A stretch of DNA of 64,000 nucleotides from the NCBI RefSeq assembly GCF_000026945.1, contig NC_012864.1:372001-436000 (forward strand), read 5' to 3'. Positions 9,594-17,939 of the stretch are shown one piece after another. Source of the DNA: Candida dubliniensis CD36. Lineage: Eukaryota > Ascomycota > Pichiomycetes > Serinales > Debaryomycetaceae. The position numbers were made by a program, and so were the translations under genes. The notes below the pieces were generated by a model. It saw only the letters and a program-made list of their open reading frames with translations, had not been told where the DNA came from and ran no database searches. Numbering within the stretch: the first letter of the stretch is position 1; every line of letters begins with the position of its first letter.

Positions 9594-11675
9594 ATTTTGA
9601 TGGGCAATCCAGAAAAAGGATGAGATGCAAATGGAATTATTCTTCTATCTAGGAGTAAAACAATCAAATAGCCGACTTATAGGCTAAAGAAATTCGAATT
9701 TAAACTCGTAATGGTAATGGAAACTAATATCGATGGTGGAAATGTACAACCGGAAATACCAAAAAAAGAAAAAAAAAAAAGTTGACGCTGAGTAATAGAA
9801 CTTTATCTAGTTTGTAGTTCTGATTTATTCAAATCTTCTATTGAAAGTGTTAAAGGAATAATGATACTATTACTTTGAGTTGATTTGATTTGTAAAAAAA
9901 AAGCGGTTTCCAATGTTACTTTCAAAAGTTTTTAAAAAGTTGGGTTTATTTTGGGAGGAGGGAGGGAGTGTTTCATATTGTATTATTCTATAAGTTTCTT
10001 CTTCTTCCTTCTTATATATACATAAGAGCTATTGTTGAATAATCTCCTTTTGTGTTTTCTTTTTTTTTTTTTGTTACTCGAGACACGCTCACCTAGGGCA
10101 AACTCACTTCCTCCACTCTCTACCTCCTGTCTCCTCCAACAACCACAACCACTAGTCTATCCATACTAACATTGTGGTTTTCCTGTGTTCATAACCTGTT
10201 CTCCTTCTCCTGTTGGGATTTCAATTGATTGGACGTGTTTGTAACCAAGATTTACTGTAATGGTTGTGTTGATTTTACCAAACTTTTGGTTTGTTCTTCT
10301 TCTAATAGAAATGGCAAATTATTTCCTACATAGTAAAGGCTTTCCTATTGCCCAATTCATGCTTGCTTACTGGTTTGTATACTTTTAACGAGGACAACCA
10401 CTAACTATTTTTATATTTAGTAAAAAAATAATGAAGTCTATTTAGTCAAACTATTATAATATTTTAGTTTTGGACAGCAATAGTTTAATTCTAACTTATC
10501 ATATCATATGATGTGTGAAACATTGCAGCAATGATAGGAATTGTAGATGCAATGGCATTTCTGTCTTGGCATTATAGTAAAGACCACCAGAAGAAACAGA
10601 TATATGCAATGTGTTAAAGACAAAGTCCTTAGACCCATCATCGTTCATTGATTATAAGTTATATGTTGAAGCTCAACTTACTTAGTTATTTTCTCGAACA
10701 GACCCCTTGCGTTAATTGTTTGAAAAAATAATAACAATGTTTCTTTTAAGGAAAAGCCACACAATAAAATTATGGCAAATAGATCGGGCAGTAGAATAAT
10801 AGCAATGATTTGAAGATCTTTTCGAGCTACATTTTTGGTGATTTTCTTTTGTAATGATTGGAGTTCTTAAGTATAAACTAACCAACAACAACAACAACAA
10901 AGACTAAGACTTAAATGCATTAATTATTTGACGTTTCATGTGAAAGCATGCGAGGAATAATATAAATCTAACATATACTAGTTGCTATTGTCATGCACAG
11001 TAAGGATATAAAACCCTATTGTTACTCTAAATGCAAAAGAACTCAAAACCTATACAATTCTAGAAATACACTAAAAAAACATGAATTCAAAATGAAACTC
11101 GATTCTACAGAATTGTTTGTTGAAAGCAAGTTTATGTGGCAAATTTGAAACTTTAGAACTCTCAAAAGAGTCTCCGGCCCGAAAAAAATAAAAATAGAAT
11201 AGCATTTAGGGGTTGTCGTTGATATGGTTTTCCCTTACTTCCAGGTTGAACTTAATTCTGAAAACAGAAAGAGTTTCATAAATCCAGTATTTTGATTTCT
11301 TGCACAACAACAGTACTGGTTTGCTAAACACAACTACAATTGATTTGCATAGTATGCAACATTTTTAATTTATGGTTAAGTTCAACGTTCTTAGATTTCA
11401 CTCAGTATTTAAGCAAAATCTTTACAAAAAAAAAGTGTCATTGATTGTTTCTTATCTTACTCAACAAATTCAATCCTCTAATTTTAACCCAACATTAGTT
11501 TACACACCACACTCAATTATTAGTTTAGGATAATAAGGAGGTTAGACCCTAGCAAAAATCTTCCTCCTTATTACTTCTTTATAAACACACAACATATTTG
11601 GCCCCTTGTGTCTTCCCCTTACATCGTTTACATTGTCAATTACTATTATTCACCGTGGCTTTATTATATGTCATA

Positions 11676-11793
11676 AGCTGAGCCTGGGTTTCGGGTAGGA
11701 AATAACCAATACCTTGACTTCCTAAAACAGATGCAAGTGAGGCTCAAGCTTTAAGATTTTCCCGCGAATAAGCGATTTCGTGATCTCATTCGC
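11676..11793. other. GC-richer patch with two inverted repeats
   Basis: The arm AGCTGAGCCT (11676-11685) pairs with AGGCTCAAGCT (11740-11750) with a single bulged base, over a loop of about 54 bases. A second pair, GCGAAT (11764-11769) and ATTCGC (11788-11793), follows at once. The surroundings are strongly AT-rich, so the patch stands out. It could be a structured RNA, a cluster of regulator sites, or a relic of a mobile element. No known RNA family is recognised. Confidence 0.35.
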
Positions 11794-11864
11794 ACCAGTT
11801 CCGAGGATGAGAACGTGACTTAAATCTACTTATATACGCACAAATAAGTTTTGCAAAAACAATA

Positions 11865-11870
11865 CACGTG
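11865..11870. promoter_or_regulatory. CACGTG E-box
   Basis: CACGTG followed by A, the Cbf1-type core, lies about 780 bp before the permease start. It is a six-base match in a long region, so chance occurrence is a real possibility. Confidence 0.25.
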
Positions 11871-12648
11871 ATGAAGCACCAATTTCGGTTGTGTCTCGGG
11901 AACAAAAAAATTTTGAGTTGAACGTTTTTCATTGCCACACTTTGTTTAAATTAAATATTTATGAAATTTTTTTTATTTAATTTTTTACCCCAGATAGTTA
12001 CAATTATGATATGCAACAACAAGATTGACTTTTTGCAGCAACCAGAATGCTATTATTCTATTCATTCAATATTTATCATCTTTGGTATATTTATATTGAC
12101 CATTTTATTTATATCATAATATTCAAATCTATCTGGACGAATCACACGACGAATTTTTTCAAACGGCGTTTTTTTTTTTTTCAAATTTGGTTTCTTTTTT
12201 TTTTAGGCTAGCTCAAACTATATGGCACCCCAAATCATTAATTTAATAAAAAAGATTGAATGCAAGTCAAGTGGGACCAAGTATAGGATATGACTAAGCT
12301 CTTTTATATCACATCCATTGTTTATTTGACCAATAATTGAACTTATATCTAGTATTTGTTTCATTCAAAAAGTGGGTGAACTACTACTACTTTGTTAGCA
12401 ATGACTGCAAAATGCCGCAAGTTTTGAAAATTTTTTTTTTTCTTGTCAATATGCTTTGGATTAGTCACCCTATACTACTTGTTCTCCAACTTCAAGTGTA
12501 AGAATCTCCAGAAGTTTTTCTTTCATTATTTAGGCTTTTAGTATTCTTTCCTTCTTTCTTTCTTTCTCTTTATCCTTTTTCCCAACCTCAAATAGTAACC
12601 ACTTGATAACACTCTAGGTTACTTATATATATTGTTACACCCAGAAGA

Positions 12649-14445
12649 ATGACTACTAAAGAGAAAGATGAGTTCAACATTGACCTGCTCCAGAATAGTC
12701 TTGAACCATCTACTAACATGACACTGCCAGCAAATACCACTCCTATTTCAAAATGGCAAGCATTTAAAGATTCATTTAAACCACAAGAACAAAAACCACC
12801 ACTAGCGTCATCCTCATCTTCCTCATTATCATCATCATCTCCACATCACACTGACCTTGCTAATGATTATGATATAGAAAAACTGCTTAAACCAGATCAA
12901 CAAGGAGAATTGAGACGTGATTTGAAAAATCGACATGTGCAAATGATAGCATTAGGGGGTTCAGTAGGAACAGGGTTATTAATAGGTAGTGGAGGTGCTT
13001 TACATCAAGGTGGCCCCGCTGCTTTATTAATTGCTTGGGGGATAACTGGAACCATGGTCTTTTGTATTATTCATTCATTAGGAGAATTATGTGTTGCATT
13101 CCCAGTTAATGGGGCATTTTCTACTTATGCTAATATGTTTGTTGATTCGTCTTGGGCATTTGCTGTGGGATGGAATTATGCCATTATGTGGTTGATTGTT
13201 TTACCATTAGAATTAGTTGCTGCTGCTATGTGTATTACTTATTGGAATGATAACATTAATCCAGCAAGTTGGGTGGCGATATTTTATGTGATGATTGTTG
13301 TTATTAATATTTTTGGCGTCAAATATTATGGTGATGCCGAAATGTATTTAACAATATTTAAAATAATTGCTATTGTCGGGTTTATAATATTAGGTGTGGT
13401 GTTAGTATGCGGAGGTGGACCAACTCATGAATTTATTGGTAATAAATATTGGAAACAAGATGGAGCATTTGCTAATGGGTTTAAAGGGGTGGCAACTACA
13501 TTTGTCACCGCTTCTTATTCCATGGCAGGTTCAGAAATGGTTGGATTAGCTAGTGCTGAAGTTGCTAATCCTCAAAAATCTTTACCTAAAGCCATTAGAC
13601 AAGTTTTTTGGAGAATTTTCCTTTTTTATTTCTTATCATTAACTTTTATTGGATTATTAGTTCCTTCCAATTCCCCACAACTTTTAGGAGCAAGTGGCAC
13701 CAGCGCATCACCATTTGTCATTGCCATTAAAAATGGTGGCATCTATGCCTTGCCATCAATCTTTAATGCTTGTATATTAATATCGGTTTTGTCAGTGGGG
13801 AACCTGGCAGTTTATGGTTGTTCAAGAACTATTCAAAGTTTAGGTGCTCAAGGTTTAGGACCTAAAATATTTGCTTACGTTGATAGGAAAGGTCGTCCAT
13901 TAGGTGGTTTGGCAATGTCAGCAATATTTGGTTTGTTATGTTTCCTTTCTGCTTATCATGATGAAGCAACTATATTTAATTGGTTATTGAGTGTAGCTGG
14001 TCTTGCAACCATTTTCTCATGGTTTAATATTGGATTATGTCACGTCCGATTCAGATTGGCTTTAAGAAAACAAGGCCGTTCATTACAAGAATTGACTTTT
14101 ACCGCCTTAACTGGAGTTGCCGGATCAATTTATTCAATGATATTTTTATGTGTGGTGTTGGTGATTCAATTTTGGACAGCATTATTCCCCTTGAATAATA
14201 AAGGTAAAGCAAATGCAGAAAATTTTTTCCAAAATTATTTGGGAGCAGTGGTCATTTTGATTTTTTATATTGGTCATAAATTGTACACTCGAAATTGGAA
14301 ATTATGGGTCAAGTTGGAGGATATCGATTTAGATAGTGGCAGAAGGTCATTTGATTTAGATCTTATAAGAGCAGAAATTGAAGAAGAAAAAGCTGCTAAC
14401 ATGGCTAAACCATTGTACAAACGTTTATGGAATTATTGGTGTTGA
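12649..14445 (+). CDS. HIP1: Amino-acid permease of the yeast AAT (GAP/HIP) family
   Basis: A plasma-membrane proton-coupled amino-acid transporter of 598 residues. A hydrophilic, Ser-rich cytosolic N-terminus (about 1-85) precedes RRDLKNRHVQMIALGGSVGTGLLIGSG, the hallmark of the first membrane segment in this family. About twelve hydrophobic segments follow, with the family motif ASYSMAGSEMVGLASAEVANP (residues about 286-306) in the middle. The C-terminus ends in PLYKRLWNYWC, like other yeast AAT permeases with a terminal Trp-Cys. Substrate cannot be read from sequence. The symbol HIP1 rests on remembered gene order beside the Candida mating-type locus, so treat it as provisional. Another GAP-family name is possible. 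Confidence 0.9.
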   Translation: MTTKEKDEFNIDLLQNSLEPSTNMTLPANTTPISKWQAFKDSFKPQEQKPPLASSSSSSLSSSSPHHTDLANDYDIEKLLKPDQQGELRRDLKNRHVQMIALGGSVGTGLLIGSGGALHQGGPAALLIAWGITGTMVFCIIHSLGELCVAFPVNGAFSTYANMFVDSSWAFAVGWNYAIMWLIVLPLELVAAAMCITYWNDNINPASWVAIFYVMIVVINIFGVKYYGDAEMYLTIFKIIAIVGFIILGVVLVCGGGPTHEFIGNKYWKQDGAFANGFKGVATTFVTASYSMAGSEMVGLASAEVANPQKSLPKAIRQVFWRIFLFYFLSLTFIGLLVPSNSPQLLGASGTSASPFVIAIKNGGIYALPSIFNACILISVLSVGNLAVYGCSRTIQSLGAQGLGPKIFAYVDRKGRPLGGLAMSAIFGLLCFLSAYHDEATIFNWLLSVAGLATIFSWFNIGLCHVRFRLALRKQGRSLQELTFTALTGVAGSIYSMIFLCVVLVIQFWTALFPLNNKGKANAENFFQNYLGAVVILIFYIGHKLYTRNWKLWVKLEDIDLDSGRRSFDLDLIRAEIEEEKAANMAKPLYKRLWNYWC

Positions 14446-15082
14446 GCAAAATGTGAATTGATGGGTGAGGTTTTATTACAATGGTGGGATATATGTTTAT
14501 TTATTCGTATGTTGTATATTTCCTTTTTGATGAAATTTCTTTTTATCATCACATAATAGAATTACTATAATGACACAATTACAATGTCTTATCTTACAAT
14601 AATACGTTAGATATGAGGCTTCGTATTCTACACATTTATCTGTAAACACCTTGATCATGGCTTTATTAGTTGTGAACTGATACGTTTGGCATTTGATATG
14701 TCGAACTTGAACAAAAAATGTGCGATGCTAGTTGTAATGTTGTGCTCTTTTATTGGTGAAGGAAAAGAGATATTTGCATTTAACTGATTTAAGTATATTT
14801 AATATCATTCCATTTTGAAAAACTGAAAATATCAATAGTTTATCAAATTACTGCTTCATCACTGCATTGAATTTGATACTTAAAATAAATACTGTCAAAC
14901 TCATAATTAGAACTCTTTCTGATTCTGTTCTATAAAGCTCAAGTGAATCATATACTCCTATACTTCATTACTCTTTAATATTTTCTTAGACGCTCAACAC
15001 CTGGGAGAATAATATCAATAATGTAAAAATAAGACATCACCATGGACAAATAGATTCAAATACTTATTTGAAAATTGTCACA
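14446..15082. other. Spacer between permease and MTL-alpha2 (convergent)
   Basis: AT-rich 3' flanks of two convergent genes. I see no RNA gene or repeat. The left boundary between shared chromosomal sequence and the alpha-specific idiomorph probably lies here or within the alpha2 3' region. It cannot be placed without the a haplotype. Confidence 0.5.
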
Positions 15083-15705
15083 TTATCCTGTTAATAACAA
15101 AGCAGCCAACTCAGGTGACACCTTAGTATTTTTCTCCTTTCTTCTTCTATTGGATATCCTATTAGCATGTTAGTAGAGTTACAACGAATGAAAGTTATTT
15201 AGTTATTTTACACATACCAATTTTGTACTTGTGATTTCGAAAGTTTTGTTGACTTGATTAATAAGTTAGTTTGGTCTTTCTGCAGATATGGATGGTTCTT
15301 GTGTTTTTGAAACCATCCCTCCAACACAAGCAACTGCTTTTTTGTAAGTCTTCTACTTTTGGTCTTCCTGTCATCGCCATCTTCAATAGCATCGTCCACT
15401 GTATTTGAAAATGAACTATCCAGAGCCTCTTTTTCAGTAAAAAATTGAATTGAGTCCTGTTGCAACATAATTCTTTCTAATAACATCTCTTGCAATACTT
15501 TAGAGCAATCATTTATCATTTTCATTATAGCTTCATCTTCATTTGTAAGTCTTTTGAATTTCATAATAGAAACCATTTTTTTGATATCGGTTTCAACATC
15601 ACTTGTAATTTTTTGAGGGTCAAACACTGGAAAGTTTGATAAAGTTCTTATATGAAATAGCAAACGTTGATTTATTTGAAAAAGTGCCTCCAGATGTGTA
15701 TTCAT
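15083..15705 (-). CDS. MTLALPHA2: Mating-type regulator alpha2, TALE homeodomain (spliced, one intron)
   Basis: Alpha2 is a nuclear homeodomain protein. In a/alpha cells it pairs with a1 to repress white-opaque switching and mating functions. Exon 1 is 15705-15218. It stops being alpha2-like at QVQNW, where the frame runs into a GTATGT splice donor and then a stop. Splicing 15217-15159 out (TACTAAC branch site, TAG acceptor) restores W-ISNRRRKEK, the third-helix recognition motif, and the protein ends after a further 15 residues at the stop 15085-15083. The result is 187 residues with a homeodomain at about 118-175. HPYL between helices 1 and 2 is typical of the TALE class. It is divergent from OBP-alpha and convergent with the permease. 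Confidence 0.93.
15159..15217 (-). other. Spliceosomal intron in MTL-alpha2
   Basis: 59-bp intron with the consensus yeast signals: donor GTATGT, branch site TACTAAC and acceptor TAG placed 10 bases after it. The donor follows the first two bases of a Trp codon, and the acceptor supplies the third, so the frame is kept through the recognition helix. Confidence 0.92.
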
Positions 15706-16412
15706 GATTTGTTGCTTGATCTAAATAGTACTTGAGGTCTGAGTTAACGTGGTCCGAATTATTCAAATTATTGTAGAAAAAATAACACACGCACACTCTT
15801 CCTATTAAATGAGGAGAAATGATACTTATCACAACAACCTTAAAATGTCCAGTATAAAATTACACTAGACTCAAAGTCTATTTAAAAATCATATATACTT
15901 ACTAGTTCTCTGACAAAGTTGATAAATATTACCAGAGCTATCTTTATGCCTTCTACTATTTCAGTATTTTTTAATTATTGGATTAAATAGTCACGATCGG
16001 ACAGGTCTGTACCTTCTCGTGAACTAGTTTGGTAGAAATTTCAATGTACTACAAGAACAAAGTGACTAGATTAAAACGTAAGGATTTTCTAAATATAATT
16101 ATCCACCCCTCTGCAACTATGTAACATCTTATGAAATCTGAAGCCAATCCGCAAACTGTAATAGACTGAAGATTCCATTTAGAATTGTTTTTTTAAAGCT
16201 GCTTTGATTCAGTCTTCCCCAGTAGATTTCGTGTATTGAAACTAAACTAAGAATTGTTGTTTCATTATCAGATCTACTTGAGTTGTATAAGTTAAACATT
16301 GATCATTTGAGGGATAAGAAAAAAGGTCGTGTATCCATGCAATCAGAAAAGTAATAAAAATATAACCAGCAAATATTGTAGTTTTCTTTCGTTGAGGTTT
16401 TAGATAATCAGT
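15706..16412. other. Divergent promoter region of MTL-alpha2 and OBP-alpha
   Basis: 707 bp between two start codons, alpha-idiomorph sequence. No coding frame of note (the 70-residue frame at 15620-15832 overlaps alpha2 and is a shadow). I could not identify a convincing a1/alpha2 operator by eye. Confidence 0.55.
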
Positions 16413-17702
16413 ATGGGATTAACAGCTAAATTAGATAAGTTGAAGCTAAAAACAAGCTCAGAAGACAATGAAGATGACTCAAGTCATGCTAAATTGGACA
16501 ATTCTGATGATATTGACGAAGTTGACAGCGAATACCAGAATATATTATTGAGTATTATCGCTCAATTGCGGCCCGGTATGGATCTTTCAAAGATAACTCT
16601 TCCAACATTTATATTGGAAAAGAAGTCCATGTTAGAAAGAATTACAAATTTTTTTCAAATTCCAAAGTTATTAATTGAATCCAACAACATTGAAGATCCC
16701 TTAGATCGATTCATTGGGATACTTAGGTGGTATTTAGCCAGCTGGCATATCTCCCCTAAAGCTGTAAAGAAGCCATTAAATCCGGTATTGGGTGAAGTTT
16801 TCACTTGTTATTGGGACGAATTACCAAATAATAAATCAGCGTACTACTTGTCGGAACAAACCTCACACCACCCACCAAAGTCTTCGTATTTCTATATCAT
16901 GCCAGAGGAGAAAATAAGGGTTGATGGAGTAGTCATTCCTAAATCTAGATTTCTAGGTAATTCATCTGCTGCTATTATGGAAGGTTGTGGATACGTGACT
17001 CTTGGCAAATGGGACAACGAGGTTTACGTAATGAACCAACCAAATGTTTATGTTAGAGGTATTTTATTTGGAAAAATGAGGACCGAGTTAGGCGACCACA
17101 TGTACGTCAAATGCGAACGAAATGGATTGGAAGCTAATATTGAATTTAAAACGAAAGGATTTATTTATGGAACGTACGACTCAATTGAAGGAATTATCAA
17201 GGATTTGGAAACGCAGAAAGACTTATTTCAGATTTCGGGAAAATGGAATGAAGTGATGTATATAAAGAACATTAAAACAGGAAAGAAAGAAGTTTTATAT
17301 GATACAGGAGGCTCGAAGACATTGAAGCCAAAAGTTAGACCGCTAAAAGAACAATGGGATTTTGAATCACGTAAGCTCTGGAAACCTACAATCACAGGTT
17401 TAGCTCAAAGAAATCATGAAATTGCAACAGAGGAAAAACTGAAAGTTGAAAATGAACAGAGAATAAAAGCAAAAAAGCGATTAGAGGATGGTGTCGAATT
17501 TCACCCTAAGTTTTTCCGAGAAGTAAATGAAGGTGACAAGGGGGTTAAAAATCTTGAGTACATTATTTATAAGAAGTTCGATTTAAAGGAGGATCCTGAG
17601 ATTTTAAGGGAAAGATTGTTTACGGTTGCTCCAATTGTTCCAGGTCAGAAGTTTGATGAAAAATTCCATTACCCGGCTTTCAAGAAACCAGAAAGTAATT
17701 AA
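16413..17702 (+). CDS. OBPALPHA: Oxysterol-binding protein, alpha allele (Osh4/Kes1-like)
   Basis: A 429-residue lipid-transfer protein of the short Osh type (S. cerevisiae Osh4 is 434). It is expected to exchange sterol and PI4P between membranes of the secretory pathway. The family fingerprint EQTSHHPP is at residues 148-155. The lid/entrance region RPGMDLSKITLPTFILEKKS is at about 55-74, and the C-terminal KKFDLKEDPEILRERLF lies near 390. There is no PH or ankyrin domain, as in Osh4. It sits inside the Candida mating-type locus and its partner on the a haplotype is a diverged allele. It has no known direct role in mating. The next gene, a PI 4-kinase, makes one of the lipids such proteins bind. 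Confidence 0.95.
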   Translation: MGLTAKLDKLKLKTSSEDNEDDSSHAKLDNSDDIDEVDSEYQNILLSIIAQLRPGMDLSKITLPTFILEKKSMLERITNFFQIPKLLIESNNIEDPLDRFIGILRWYLASWHISPKAVKKPLNPVLGEVFTCYWDELPNNKSAYYLSEQTSHHPPKSSYFYIMPEEKIRVDGVVIPKSRFLGNSSAAIMEGCGYVTLGKWDNEVYVMNQPNVYVRGILFGKMRTELGDHMYVKCERNGLEANIEFKTKGFIYGTYDSIEGIIKDLETQKDLFQISGKWNEVMYIKNIKTGKKEVLYDTGGSKTLKPKVRPLKEQWDFESRKLWKPTITGLAQRNHEIATEEKLKVENEQRIKAKKRLEDGVEFHPKFFREVNEGDKGVKNLEYIIYKKFDLKEDPEILRERLFTVAPIVPGQKFDEKFHYPAFKKPESN

Positions 17703-17939
17703 TGTTCGGACTTTTAGTATATGGTCATCTTAATAGATTTTGAATTAGAATCAAGGAATTTTATCTATTTTAGTTCTTAATTTATATATATTTGTTTAAC
17801 TCGTTTTATTTTAGCGTTAAGTATTTAATCGATATACAAAATATGACTGCATGTAATCAAGTCGTAAAAAAAAAAAATCCAGCGAACAAAGTTTTGGACA
17901 ACTGCCAACACACTCTTTTAAACCACGTAACCATAGGCA

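Larger units (their letters stand above)
9594..12648. other. 3 kb gene-free region between FCR3 and the amino-acid permease
   Basis: Holds the divergent upstream regions of FCR3 (minus) and the permease (plus). No reading frame with recognisable features was found. Noted items are an E-box CACGTGA at 11865-11871, a GC-richer patch with two inverted repeats at about 11675-11795, T runs at about 12167-12210 and 12430-12440, and pyrimidine repeats (TTCC/TTTC) at about 12547-12570. The size fits a regulated promoter, such as is usual for nutrient permeases and transcription factors in Candida. This is inference. Confidence 0.6.

Noticed and set aside
11676..11793. Inverted-repeat patch as a known snRNA or snoRNA
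   Set aside because: No box C/D, H/ACA or Sm-site pattern could be recognised, so it is reported only as a structured patch.
15208..15705. Alpha2 as an intact 165-residue single-exon protein
   Set aside because: It would end inside the third homeodomain helix. Consensus donor, branch site and acceptor right there restore the expected ISNRRRKEK sequence.
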